Counted from the stretch's first letter, positions 7,703-16,486 are shown. The stretch is 39,322 nt of DNA from Clostridia bacterium (GCA_900770185.1 CAAGJM010000033.1:1-39322); one strand, 5' to 3'. Made by a program: numbers and translations. Notes: generated from the sequence alone by a model not told the origin.

Positions 7703-10700
7703 CTACTTTTCATAAAAAACAAAGTTTTGTTCGTCAAGGACGGAACTTAATTCTATTTTAAGCCCGTTACATTCCCTTACTTTTTCGGAGGCTTTAAAAA
7801 CTTTGCCTTCGGGCGATTTTAAAATCACTTCGACGTCGCCCGGGTAAGCGGACAAAATCTCGCAAATTTCGTCCACGCTTTCGCCGCCCGTAAGCTTAAT
7901 GCCTAACATTTTGCGTTTAACTTTCGCTTCGCCCGCGTCTGAAACGGCAGCGTCGGCAGATTCTTCGAACGGGAACATTTTTTCAATCATAACGCTCGGC
8001 GCGCGACCTTCCCTAAGCTGCAATTTGCCGAAAATTTTAACTATGTTTTCCGCCTCGACAAGATTTTTGCACCTGTCGAAAGTTTTCGGGAACAGCACGC
8101 ACTCAACCCCGCCGTACAAATCTTCGACGTTTAAAATAGCCATCGTCTGACCCGATTTGGTGACGACTTTTTTAACGCTGGTTATAATTCCGCCCATCTC
8201 TACGCTGTCGCCGTCCGATACGTCTTCGTAGGTGACGTTGCCGTCGTCGTCGGTGACGGAATTTAAAAATTTAAGGGTTGTGAAGGGCATTTTTTTAAAC
8301 CTTTCTTCGTATTGCGCCAGCGGATGCCCCGTTACGTACACGCCTACAACGTCCTTTTCGTAAGAAAGCCTTGTTTTGTTATCGTACTCTTTGACGTTTG
8401 GATACTCTACGGTTATTTTTCTCGGCTCGCCCAAAATATCGAAAATGCTTATCTGAACGGACTCTTTTTCCTTATAAATTTCGTTCGCGTTATCAATCAC
8501 CTGATCGTAAACCGCAATTAAGCGCGAGCGATAAACGCCGAACCCGTCGAACGCGCCCGCGTAAATCAAATTTTCAACCAAACGCTTGTTGACGTACTGC
8601 ACGCACCTTGAAGCAAAGTCTTCAAAAGAGGTGAACTTGCCGCCCTTTTCGCGCTCGGCGATAATTTGGTCGATAACCGCAATGCCTACCCCTTTAACCG
8701 CCGCGAGTCCGAACCTTATTTTGCCGTCTTTAACCGAAAACATGGTTTTGCTTTCGTTGATATCGGGAGGAAGTACCGGGATTTTTTCGCTTTTAGCGTA
8801 AGAAACGTAGTTTTTGATTTCGTCCATATTGGTTATGCGGTTGTTTAAAACCGCCGTCAAAAACTCCGGCTCGTAGTAACATTTTAAGTACGCCGTCTGA
8901 TAGGTGACGAGAGAGTACGCCGCCGCGTGCGACTTGTTGAATGCGTATTTAGCAAAGTCCTTCATCTCGTTCCATATCTGGTGAGCGACTTCTTCCGAAA
9001 CGCCCCTTTTAATACAACCGTCAATCGCGGTTATCATCTTGCCATGGCCGTCGACGCTTGCGGGTTTGCCGTGAATAAAGGTCGTTTCTTCCTTTTCCAT
9101 TTCGGCGACCTTTTTCTTACCCATCATACGCCTGACCATATCGGCTTGTCCTAAAGTGTAGCCCGCGAGCGCCTGCACTATTTTCATAACCTGCTCCTGA
9201 TACACTATACAGCCGTAGGTTTGCTTTAAGATGGGCTCTAAAAGGGGGTGCGCGTATTTAATTTTTTCGGGGTTATGCTTGTATTCGATGAACTTGCCGA
9301 TACTGTCCATCGGCCCCGGGCGGTAAAGGGACACCGCCGCGACTATATCTTCTAAGCAGTTAGGCTTTAACCTCGACAAAAAGTCCTGAAAGCCGCTCGA
9401 TTCTATCTGAAAAATAGCGGTCGTGTTGCCGGAAGATATGAGGTCGTAAACTTTCGGGTCGTCGTAGCCGTTGCGGTCGAAAACGACGTCTTTTCCGTAA
9501 TTTTCTTTAACGTATTCGATACACATTTTGATATCGGATAAGTTTCTAAGCCCCAAAAAGTCCATTTTAAGGAAGCCCAAGTGTTCGAGTTCGACGCCCG
9601 TATACTGCGTGGTTATATCGTCGCCGTTACGGCTTAGCGGCATGTGTCTGTCCAGAACGTCCGCGCCGATTATAACGCCGCACGCGTGGGTTGAAGACTG
9701 CCTCGGCATGTCTTCGAGTTTCATCGCAATGTCGACGACTTTTTTAATCTCGTCGCTTTCCTTATACATCTCGACGAGTTCGGGCACCGAATAGTCGGTT
9801 ATGCCGTCTTTAATTTCTTTATCGCTCGGCTTATAAAACCCGAAAACTTTTTCTAATATGTTCGGGCGTTTTATCTCTAAAGTTTTGCCGTTTTTAACTA
9901 TTTTGCCGGGGATAGCTTTGGTTATCCTGTCCGTTTCCGAGTATGGCACGCGAAGCACGCGCCCGATATCTTTAATGGCGTTTTTCGCCGCCATGGTGCC
10001 GAAAGTTATGATTTTTGCAACCGTATCGTAACCGTACTTTTGGCGGACGTATTCGATAACTTCTTGTCTGCGCGAATCTTCGAAGTCAACGTCGAAGTCG
10101 GGCGCGGAAACGCGTTCGCTGTTCAAAAAACGCTCGAAGTATAAGTCGTATTTAAGGGGGTCTATGTCGGTTATGTTTATAAGATACGCAACCATCGACC
10201 CCGCGCCGCTGCCCCTGCCGGGGCCTACGGATATACCCATTCTTCTCGCCGCGTTTATATAGTCCCAAACGATAAGATAATATTCGATAAACCCTTGCTT
10301 TGCTATAACGCCTAGTTCCATCTCGACGCGCTCTCTTATCTCGTCCGTTTCAACGCCGCCGCACTTTTCGTCAATGCCCTTTTTAATTAACTTGCGGATA
10401 AATTCCATGGGGGTTGAACCGTCTTCGGGCACGTAGTGCGGGAACATATAATGCCCGTACTCGAAGCCGAAGTCGCACTTATTTGCTATCTCTACCGTCC
10501 TATCAAGCGACTCTTCGTCGCCCGGGAAGGCGGCAAGCATTTCGTCGTACGACTTAAAATAAAACTCGTCGCACGGCATTTTCATACGGTTAGGGGTGTC
10601 GAAGTTAGACGAGGTCTGCACGCACATTAAAATATCCTGCGACTCTGCGTCTTCTTTATCGATGTAGTGAACGTCGTTCGTGACGACGGTTTTTACGTCG

Positions 10701-11302
10701 TACTTTTTAGCATACGCTTTCAAGTAAGAGTTGACAAGTTGCTGCTCTTCGAGCCCGTGGTTTTGCAGTTCGAGATAAAAATCGTCCTTAAAAAGATTTT
10801 TAAAGAATTGAACAAGTTCTTCGGCGCGGGTAAAATCATGGTGCAAAATCGCTTGCGGAATATCGCCGCCGATGCACGCGGACAAGCAGATTAAACCCTC
10901 CGAATGTTCGGCAAGGGTTTTTAAGTCGATACGGGGCTTATAGTAAAATCCGTCGCGGAAAGCGATTGCGTTGAGAAGGCATATATTTTTATAACCTTGC
11001 TCGTTTTTTACAAGTAAAATAAGGTGACGGCGGTCTTTATAACCCTCGCCGTCTTCCGATTTTAAGATTTTTTTAACCGTTAAATCGTCGGTAACGTAAA
11101 ACTCGGTGCCGAAAACAGGCTTAACGCCCTGCTTTTGGCATTCGTCGAAAAAGGCGACCGCGCCGTACATGTTGCCGTGGTCAGTCATTGCGATTGCGGG
11201 CATGCCTAATTCTTTGGCACGCTTTACAACCTTTGAAATTTTAGCCATACCGTCAAGCATGGAGTATTCGGTATGTAAATGTAAGTGTACGAATGGTTTC
11301 AT
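7703..11302 (-). CDS. dnaE: DNA polymerase III subunit alpha (DnaE)
   Basis: The 1199-aa protein has the DnaE order of domains: an N-terminal PHP domain (starts FVHLHLHTEYSMLDGM), the C-family polymerase core, a helix-hairpin-helix region and an OB fold (around 1000-1080). The palm aspartates lie in PDFDVD (401-406), almost the same numbering as D401 and D403 of the E. coli enzyme; GPGRGSGAGS and a following DLYFERF stretch are also present. It lacks a proofreading exonuclease insertion, so it is DnaE and not PolC. Such Firmicutes usually also carry PolC elsewhere, with DnaE extending primers; this is family knowledge. The start has no clear ribosome-binding site, and the upstream DNA holds AT-rich 17-bp tandem repeats. 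pfkA follows after 98 bases. Confidence 0.96.
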   Translation of the reverse strand: MKPFVHLHLHTEYSMLDGMAKISKVVKRAKELGMPAIAMTDHGNMYGAVAFFDECQKQGVKPVFGTEFYVTDDLTVKKILKSEDGEGYKDRRHLILLVKNEQGYKNICLLNAIAFRDGFYYKPRIDLKTLAEHSEGLICLSACIGGDIPQAILHHDFTRAEELVQFFKNLFKDDFYLELQNHGLEEQQLVNSYLKAYAKKYDVKTVVTNDVHYIDKEDAESQDILMCVQTSSNFDTPNRMKMPCDEFYFKSYDEMLAAFPGDEESLDRTVEIANKCDFGFEYGHYMFPHYVPEDGSTPMEFIRKLIKKGIDEKCGGVETDEIRERVEMELGVIAKQGFIEYYLIVWDYINAARRMGISVGPGRGSGAGSMVAYLINITDIDPLKYDLYFERFLNSERVSAPDFDVDFEDSRRQEVIEYVRQKYGYDTVAKIITFGTMAAKNAIKDIGRVLRVPYSETDRITKAIPGKIVKNGKTLEIKRPNILEKVFGFYKPSDKEIKDGITDYSVPELVEMYKESDEIKKVVDIAMKLEDMPRQSSTHACGVIIGADVLDRHMPLSRNGDDITTQYTGVELEHLGFLKMDFLGLRNLSDIKMCIEYVKENYGKDVVFDRNGYDDPKVYDLISSGNTTAIFQIESSGFQDFLSRLKPNCLEDIVAAVSLYRPGPMDSIGKFIEYKHNPEKIKYAHPLLEPILKQTYGCIVYQEQVMKIVQALAGYTLGQADMVRRMMGKKKVAEMEKEETTFIHGKPASVDGHGKMITAIDGCIKRGVSEEVAHQIWNEMKDFAKYAFNKSHAAAYSLVTYQTAYLKCYYEPEFLTAVLNNRITNMDEIKNYVSYAKSEKIPVLPPDINESKTMFSVKDGKIRFGLAAVKGVGIAVIDQIIAEREKGGKFTSFEDFASRCVQYVNKRLVENLIYAGAFDGFGVYRSRLIAVYDQVIDNANEIYKEKESVQISIFDILGEPRKITVEYPNVKEYDNKTRLSYEKDVVGVYVTGHPLAQYEERFKKMPFTTLKFLNSVTDDDGNVTYEDVSDGDSVEMGGIITSVKKVVTKSGQTMAILNVEDLYGGVECVLFPKTFDRCKNLVEAENIVKIFGKLQLREGRAPSVMIEKMFPFEESADAAVSDAGEAKVKRKMLGIKLTGGESVDEICEILSAYPGDVEVILKSPEGKVFKASEKVRECNGLKIELSSVLDEQNFVFYEK

Positions 11303-11327
11303 TTTTGTTTTTTAATTAAAGTTTGTT

Positions 11328-11377
11328 TTCGCTTTTTAAGTTTTTTCGCTTTTTAAGTTTTTTCGCTTATATAAGTT
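11328..11377. repeat. 17-bp AT-rich tandem repeat upstream of dnaE
   Basis: The unit TTCGCTTTTTAAGTTTT occurs at 11328-11344 and 11345-11361, with a degenerate third copy to about 11377. It lies 26 bases before the dnaE start, in its leader or promoter region. No -35/-10 pair could be fixed there. Confidence 0.8.
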
Positions 11378-11380
11378 CGC

Positions 11381-11421
11381 CTTCGCTTCCGCGAGATATT
11401 TCGCTTCGCTCAATATGACAA
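11381..11421. repeat. Dispersed repeat, GAGATATTTCGCT..CTCAATATGACA type
   Basis: This stretch shares the words GAGATATTTCGCT and GCTCAATATGACA with copies near 17378-17414, 20437-20476 and 39142-39181. It is one unit of a dispersed intergenic repeat with no coding capacity. Confidence 0.75.
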
Positions 11422-11440
11422 ATTGCAGCGACGAGGAGGA

Positions 11441-11584
11441 GCAATCAGTTATGAGTTAGCGGTTTTGGGAATTAGTACCGTTTTAGGCAAGGCAGTTGCC
11501 CGACGCTGTACTTTATGTACGGCGAGCGGCGTTTAACAAAGCATAAACCGATTTGAAACGGCAAAAAACTACGACATAACCGAT
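11441..11584. repeat. Nested imperfect palindrome (structured intergenic element E2)
   Basis: The outer stem pairs CAATCAGTTATG (11441-11452) with CATAACCGATTG (11573-11584), one mismatch. Inside are CCGTTT/AAACGG pairing, the small hairpin GGCAA..TTGCC (11487-11500) and a perfect hairpin CGCTGTAC/GTACGGCG (11504-11511 with 11517-11524, one G-T pair). The core runs from CAAGGCA (11488-11494) to GTTTAAC (11531-11537); both words recur in the same order and spacing in the element at 34549-34657. CCGTTTTAGGCAA (11478-11490) recurs in the element at 34433-34540. E2 begins 8 bases after the hemW stop, so it would be the 3' end of the lepA-hemW transcript. Confidence 0.6.
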
Positions 11585-11592
11585 TGTGACGA

Positions 11593-12702
11593 CTATATAA
11601 AATCTACTAAAATCGAATTTTGCACGTATAAGTACTCGTCTTTTATTTTTACACCGCTTTTTTCTATATCGAGATATTTTGCGTTTTTTGAAACGGCGGA
11701 CTTAAAGTCGGTTAAAAAGTCGCTTTTAAAAGCGCGCTTATATTCGTTAAAATTAACGCCCGCCGCAGTTCTGAGCGCAAGCATCGCAAATTCCGACTTA
11801 GCGTCGTCGCCCGAAACGCCCTCACTGAAAACTTCGGCAACTTTATTAGATAAAATCGCGTGGACGTACTCGTCGATACTTTCGGTGTTGGTGAATCTGC
11901 GCCCCTCGATAAACGAACTCGCACCGACGCCGAAGCCTATATATTCGCCCCGCCGCCAATAGTTTTGGTTGTGCTTACTTTCAAAACCGGGGATAGCGAA
12001 GTTAGATACTTCGTATCTATAAAAGCCTAAGTCTTTTAAATGCGCCCGCGCCGCGTCGTAAATTTCGGCAACTTCGTCGCCGGACAAAAGTTCGCCGTTT
12101 AAATAGTTTGTGTACATGGGCGTGCCCTCTTCGGGCGTTAAAGCGTAAAGGGACAGGTGTTTTACGTTTTTAAATTTAACCGCGTCGTCAATCGACTTTA
12201 AAACGTCTTTTTCCGTTTCCCCCGGTAAACCCATCATAACGTCGACGGACGTGTTAAAATCGCTTAAAAGTTCGATTGCGCGGCAAAAATCGCCGTAGGT
12301 ATGAATACGGTTGACTTTCCTAAGCGTTTCGTCGTTGCTCGATTGAAGCCCCACGCTGAACCTGTTTATGCCCGCCAAGCGATACGTTTTAAGCTTTTCT
12401 TCGTCAATGGTGCCGGGGTTTACTTCAAGCGTTATTTCGGCGGTTTTCGAGATATTGTAATCTCTTGCAAGGGCGTTCATCGCGCCGTAAATAAATTTTC
12501 GGTCGACGAAACTCGGCGTGCCGCCGCCAAAATAAACGGTGTTGAATTTTTTATCTTTAAGGCTTTCGCTCCGCCCCTTAATTTCTTTATAAAGGCAGGC
12601 AAAATAAGCCTCCGCCTTACCGATTTCTTTGGGGAAGGACGCAAAGTCGCAATAGGTGCATTTTGATTTACAAAACGGGACGTGTATATAAATTCCTGCC
12701 AT
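11593..12702 (-). CDS. hemW: Radical SAM heme chaperone HemW
   Basis: This 369-aa protein starts MAGIYIHVPFCKSKCTYCDF, with the three cysteines of the radical-SAM iron-sulfur cluster at 11, 15 and 18. The GGGTPS motif and a C-terminal HemN-like region follow. The family was long annotated as oxygen-independent coproporphyrinogen oxidase; the shorter N terminus and position next to lepA favour HemW, which binds heme and passes it to target proteins. The start follows AAGGA by about 5 bases. It lies 51 bases downstream of lepA, the usual Firmicutes order, but the hrcA-grpE-dnaK genes that often come next are absent here. A structured element (11441-11584) follows the stop. Confidence 0.92.
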   Translation of the reverse strand: MAGIYIHVPFCKSKCTYCDFASFPKEIGKAEAYFACLYKEIKGRSESLKDKKFNTVYFGGGTPSFVDRKFIYGAMNALARDYNISKTAEITLEVNPGTIDEEKLKTYRLAGINRFSVGLQSSNDETLRKVNRIHTYGDFCRAIELLSDFNTSVDVMMGLPGETEKDVLKSIDDAVKFKNVKHLSLYALTPEEGTPMYTNYLNGELLSGDEVAEIYDAARAHLKDLGFYRYEVSNFAIPGFESKHNQNYWRRGEYIGFGVGASSFIEGRRFTNTESIDEYVHAILSNKVAEVFSEGVSGDDAKSEFAMLALRTAAGVNFNEYKRAFKSDFLTDFKSAVSKNAKYLDIEKSGVKIKDEYLYVQNSILVDFI

Positions 12703-12753
12703 AATTCCTTATATTTTTAAGGCGCGCTTAAAGTGCGGTTTTGTCGGAGCTAT

Positions 12754-14568
12754 TCAGTCGCTGCTGTCGATTTTCAGTATCGACATAAACGCTTCGCCCG
12801 GAATTTCGACCGAGCCGAGTTTGCGCATCTTCTTTTTGCCTTCTTTTTGCTTTTCCAAAAGCTTTTTCTTACGCGTTATATCGCCGCCGTAGCACTTCGC
12901 CAAAACGTCTTTACGGAGCGCTTTGACCGTTTCGCGCGCGATAACTTTGCCGCCTATCGCCGCCTGCACGGGTATCTCGAACATCTGGCGCGGGATAACT
13001 TCTTTTAACTTTTCGGCAATTGATCTGCCGCGCTCGTAAGCTTTATCTTTATGGACGATTATCGAAAGCGCGTCGCAAATTTCGCCGTTCAATAAAATGT
13101 CGAGTTTAACAAGGTCGGAACGCTTATATCCCGCAAGTTCGTAATCGAAAGACGCATATCCGCGGGTGCGCGATTTAAGCCCGTCGAAAAAGTCGAAAAC
13201 AACTTCGTTAAGGGGTAAATCGTAATTGAGTTTAACGCGCTTTTGGTCAATGTAACTCATATCCAAAAAAGTGCAACGCTTTTCCTGACACAAGTCCATT
13301 ATCGCGCCGACGTATTCGGGCGGAGTGTAAATGTTAGCTTTAATAACGGGCTCTTCGATATAGTCGATTTCCGTCACCGGGGGAAGTTTTGTGGGGTTTT
13401 CGACCGTAAGCGTTTCCCCGTCCGTTTTATGGACAATGTACGAAACGGAAGGCGCGGTCGTTATTATATCGAGGTCAAATTCTCTTTCAAGCCGCTCCTC
13501 AATAATTTCCATATGCAAAAGCCCCAGAAAGCCGCAACGGAAGCCGAAGCCCAAGGCGGTTGAATTGTCGGGCTCGAAGGTGAGCGCGGCGTCGTTTAAT
13601 TTAAGTTTTAAAAGGGCTTCTTTAAGGTCGCCGAATTTACTGCCGTCAAGCGGATAAATTCCGCTGAAAACGACGGGCTGCGCCTTTTTGTAACCCGGGA
13701 GAGGTTCCTCTATCGGGCGGGCAACGTCAAAAACCGTATCGCCCACCTCTATATCGGCAATAGACTTAATGGACGCCGCGATATAACCTACTTCGCCCGA
13801 AGAAAGACGCTGTTTCGGACGAAGTTCGGGGTTAAACGTTCCCGTTTCGACAACGTCGAAAACCTTGTCGGACATAAAGGTTTTAATTTTCGTGCCCGCT
13901 TTAACCACCCCGTCCATTATGCGGACAAAGAGTATTACGCCCTTAAAATTGTCGTAATAACTATCGAAAATAAGGGCTTTAAGGGGAGCGTCGTCATCGC
14001 CCTTGGGGGCGGGGATATCGGTAACTATCCGCTCCAAAACCTCGTCGATATTTATGCCGCTTTTTGCGGATATGCGGGGGGCGTTCGTTCCGTCAAGCCC
14101 GATAACGTCTTCAATCTCTTTCGCTACCCCGTCGGGGTCGGCGGAAGGTAAGTCTATTTTATTTATAACGGGCATAATTTCAAGGTCGTTGTCAAGCGCT
14201 AAATAGACGTTTGCAAGCGTTTGCGCCTGTATGCCCTGCGACGCGTCAACTATCAAAATCGCGCCTTCGCACGCCTTTAAACTGCGCGATACTTCATAGG
14301 TAAAGTCAACGTGCCCCGGCGTGTCGATAAGGTTGAAAATATATTCTTTTCCGTTTTTTGCCTTATAAAGCATTCTGACGGGTGTAAGTTTTATGGTTAT
14401 GCCCCTTTCGCGCTCTAAGTCCATAGAGTCTAAAAGTTGCTGTTCCATATCCCTTTCTGCAACCTGCCCCGTCATTTCGATAAGGCGGTCCGCAAGGGTT
14501 GACTTTCCGTGGTCGATATGCGCTATAATGCAAAAATTTCTTATGTTTTCTTTCGTCGTTACTGCCAT
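12754..14568 (-). CDS. lepA: Elongation factor 4 (LepA)
   Basis: The 604-aa GTPase has the P-loop AHIDHGKST (16-24), the G3 motif DTPGHVDF, the G4 motif NKID and the LepA-specific C-terminal domain ending with a lysine-rich stretch. LepA binds ribosomes and assists translation or ribosome assembly under stress. The start at 14568 agrees with the usual N terminus just before IRNF.IIAHIDHGKS. There is no ribosome-binding site: only seven bases separate the ATG from a perfect TATAAT, so the mRNA is predicted to begin at the ATG itself. hemW follows and is probably cotranscribed. Confidence 0.96.
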   Translation of the reverse strand: MAVTTKENIRNFCIIAHIDHGKSTLADRLIEMTGQVAERDMEQQLLDSMDLERERGITIKLTPVRMLYKAKNGKEYIFNLIDTPGHVDFTYEVSRSLKACEGAILIVDASQGIQAQTLANVYLALDNDLEIMPVINKIDLPSADPDGVAKEIEDVIGLDGTNAPRISAKSGINIDEVLERIVTDIPAPKGDDDAPLKALIFDSYYDNFKGVILFVRIMDGVVKAGTKIKTFMSDKVFDVVETGTFNPELRPKQRLSSGEVGYIAASIKSIADIEVGDTVFDVARPIEEPLPGYKKAQPVVFSGIYPLDGSKFGDLKEALLKLKLNDAALTFEPDNSTALGFGFRCGFLGLLHMEIIEERLEREFDLDIITTAPSVSYIVHKTDGETLTVENPTKLPPVTEIDYIEEPVIKANIYTPPEYVGAIMDLCQEKRCTFLDMSYIDQKRVKLNYDLPLNEVVFDFFDGLKSRTRGYASFDYELAGYKRSDLVKLDILLNGEICDALSIIVHKDKAYERGRSIAEKLKEVIPRQMFEIPVQAAIGGKVIARETVKALRKDVLAKCYGGDITRKKKLLEKQKEGKKKMRKLGSVEIPGEAFMSILKIDSSD

Positions 14569-14575
14569 GCGTTTA

Positions 14576-14604
14576 ATTATATATTATAAATAAAAAATAA
14601 TCAA
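14576..14604 (-). promoter_or_regulatory. lepA promoter giving a leaderless mRNA
   Basis: On the minus strand TTGATT (14604-14599) and TATAAT (14581-14576) are 17 bases apart. The seven bases TAAACGC then lead directly to the lepA ATG, so the expected +1 is the A of the start codon. A second TATAAT copy lies nine bases further upstream but has no matching -35. Confidence 0.65.
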
Positions 14605-14639
14605 GCGGATATCGCGGCGAAAACGCCTCATAACGCAAC

Positions 14640-15075
14640 GCTTAAAAGAACGAAAACAATATTGGTTATTACGTTTAACTTCTCATTAGTGGATAGTAGT
14701 TAGTGGGTAGTATGGGTCGGCACCACGACGGCTCGCCTTTCCGTCATCCTGAGCGATGAGCGAAGGATCCAGCGTAGCGAGTTCTATATTAAATGCGCCT
14801 GACGGCTGGATGTTTCGACTGCGCTTACGCTCCGCTCAACATGACGATTACAGGAACCCCCCTTGCAAGCAAAGTTTTAACTCGCCGCGCCAACATGACG
14901 ATTGCGAATAAAACGATCTTCTGCAAAGAGCAACTAAACGCCGCTCACCCCTTGCCCGCCTTGTGTAAAGGGGGGTATTTTCGCACTTTTGCGAAAACGG
15001 GGGGATTGGCTTGTTCCATATAAAAACGTCCACATAAACAAATATTAAAAACGACTTAAAGCAACATTAAAAAGC
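14640..15075. repeat. Gene-free region with mosaic dispersed repeats
   Basis: About 600 bases between lepA and the next gene hold no convincing gene. Seen here are the phrase GTCATCCTGAGCGATGAGCG with AAGGATCC (about 14743-14770), a related degenerate copy in the opposite sense ending CGCTCAACATGACGA (about 14808-14847), another AACATGACGATTGCG remnant (14891-14905), and a G/C-run unit with TGTAAAGGGGGG and ACGGGGGGATTGG (about 14960-15010). Open frames across this stretch are translations of these repeats and are not called as genes. Confidence 0.6.
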
Positions 15076-15094
15076 GGCGTAAAAGTTGCATTTT

Positions 15095-15120
15095 AAAAGC
15101 GGCGCGTGAACGCCGCTTTT
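15095..15120 (-). terminator. Terminator of the yfbR/cmk-like transcript
   Basis: AAAAGCGGCG (15095-15104) and CGCCGCTTTT (15111-15120) form a perfect 10-bp stem around a six-base loop, with TTTT on the minus strand. A second GC-rich hairpin (about 15137-15156) lies closer to the gene stop. Confidence 0.7.
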
Positions 15121-15174
15121 AAGTATAATTATTTTTACGGGGCGTAAAACCCCCGCTTTACAAACTTTTTGAAT

Positions 15175-15783
15175 TTACTCTTCGTAAAACTTTTTGATAT
15201 ATTCCGTAAGCGACGGAATAATGTGCTTGATTTCGATACCGGTGGTGTTAATCGCTAAATCGTATCCGCGCTTATCGCCCCACGGAAGGTGCGCCATAAT
15301 CGCGTGCAATTTTTTGCGTCCTTTATCTATTTTGCGCATCTTTTTACAGTATTGTTTGTCGGTAAAACGTTCGCCGTCTTTCGCGCGCGCTTTAACCCTT
15401 TCAAGCTTTGATTTTTCGTCCGCGTACACGAAAATTCTGAACGGTTTTTTGTTCTTTAAAATAACTTCCGCGCTTCTGCCGACGATAATGCAGTCCTTTT
15501 CGGCAAGTTTCAAAATAACCTTTCTCTGTTCGGCAAGAACGTTCACCGCAACGCTGTTCGTAAACACCGCAGAGTTTGCGAGCGTTTGCGCAAAAGTAAA
15601 GTAATAACTGGAAGAAAATCCGCTTTCAAGCACCGTTTCGACGTACTTTTCGTCAAGTTTGCTGTTTTTTGCAATCTCGGTGATTATTTCGCGGTCGTAG
15701 TAAGGTAAGTTTAACGCTTCCGCTAAGCGCTTGCCTATCTCTCTGCCGCCGCTACCGAATTCTCTGCCTATTGTAATTATCAT
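15175..15783 (-). CDS. Cytidylate kinase-like family protein
   Basis: The 202-aa protein starts MIITIGREFGSGGREIG, a P-loop of the cytidylate-kinase-like family (residues 7-15 hold the phosphate-binding turn), followed by LPYYDREIITEIAK. This family of about 200 aa is common in Clostridia and is distinct from the true Cmk of about 220 aa. A nucleoside-monophosphate kinase activity is plausible but the substrate is not known. An AAGGGGG ribosome-binding site lies 6 bases before the ATG. It follows the YfbR-like nucleotidase gene by 21 bases, so both probably form one transcript concerned with nucleotides. Confidence 0.85.
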   Translation of the reverse strand: MIITIGREFGSGGREIGKRLAEALNLPYYDREIITEIAKNSKLDEKYVETVLESGFSSSYYFTFAQTLANSAVFTNSVAVNVLAEQRKVILKLAEKDCIIVGRSAEVILKNKKPFRIFVYADEKSKLERVKARAKDGERFTDKQYCKKMRKIDKGRKKLHAIMAHLPWGDKRGYDLAINTTGIEIKHIIPSLTEYIKKFYEE

Positions 15784-15804
15784 GTTTGCCCCCTTATGGT
15801 TGAT

Positions 15805-16383
15805 TTATTCAAGTTCGTCCAGCGTTTTTTCATACGCGGGAAGAACGTTTTTTACGAAAAACTTAACTTCGTCTCGCTCCATTTTGTCAATTTCTTTTTT
15901 TATAGACTCTTTCGCTTTGACGAATTCTTTGTTGCCGGATTTAACTTCTTCTATACACTTGATATACGCCGCTATTTTATCGGCGCACTTCATAATTTTA
16001 TACTCTTCGCTATCTTTATCGGGGGAAACGACCGCTTGAAACTCTCCCCGTAAATCTTCGGGTAAAGTCGATAAAAGCTTGTTTTCGGCCCCGCGCTCTA
16101 TATCTTTATACGCGCCGTTTATTTCTTTGTTGAAATATTTGATAGGCGTAGGCAAATCGCCCGTAATAACCTCGCTCGTTTCGTGATATAAGGCGTATAA
16201 AACCGCCTTTTCTTCATTCACCGCGCCCGCAAAATTTTTGTTTTTTATGACCGCAAGCGCATGCGAAATTATCGCTACGACCGCAGTATGCTCCATAACG
16301 TTTTCCTCAACCGTCGAGCGCATAAGCGGCCAGCGTTTTATGTATTTAAGCCTGTTTAAGTATGCAAAAAAATCGTAATTCAT
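15805..16383 (-). CDS. yfbR: YfbR-like HD-domain 5'-deoxynucleotidase, with HD changed to HE
   Basis: The 192-aa protein matches E. coli YfbR along its whole length: FFAYLNRLKYIKRWPLMR at the N terminus, the first metal histidine in EHT (H32), and EVITGDLPTPIKYFN. YfbR removes phosphate from deoxynucleoside monophosphates in a metal-dependent reaction. In the family the second metal motif is HD; here residues 67-68 read HE (YHETSEV). A later aspartate in KCADKIAAYIKC is kept. Glutamate could still bind metal, but activity is unproven. No ribosome-binding site precedes the ATG, and the promoter lies only 15 bases upstream. A cytidylate-kinase-like gene follows. Confidence 0.87.
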   Translation of the reverse strand: MNYDFFAYLNRLKYIKRWPLMRSTVEENVMEHTAVVAIISHALAVIKNKNFAGAVNEEKAVLYALYHETSEVITGDLPTPIKYFNKEINGAYKDIERGAENKLLSTLPEDLRGEFQAVVSPDKDSEEYKIMKCADKIAAYIKCIEEVKSGNKEFVKAKESIKKEIDKMERDEVKFFVKNVLPAYEKTLDELE

Positions 16384-16398
16384 AATTTATCTGAGTAT

Positions 16399-16427
16399 AT
16401 TTTAACAAACTTTTTGCGATTTTTCAA
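16399..16427 (-). promoter_or_regulatory. Promoter of the yfbR-like gene (very short leader)
   Basis: On the minus strand TTGAAA (16427-16422) and TAAAAT (16404-16399) are 17 bases apart. The predicted start near 16392 leaves a leader of about 9 bases with no ribosome-binding site. Confidence 0.65.
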
Positions 16428-16457
16428 GACGTTTTTTAAATTTTTTTGTAAGAACGC

Positions 16458-16486
16458 TTGCCGAATTTTAAAAATGGGTATATAAT
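16458..16486 (+). promoter_or_regulatory. Promoter of the TPP riboswitch-thiT transcript
   Basis: TTGCCG (16458-16463) and a perfect TATAAT (16481-16486) are 17 bases apart. Transcription would begin near 16493, right at the riboswitch. It diverges from the yfbR-like promoter. Confidence 0.78.

Noticed and set aside
14793..15023. Plus-strand 76-codon frame after lepA
   Set aside because: It translates dispersed repeat units (CTCAACATGACGA type) and has no initiation signal.
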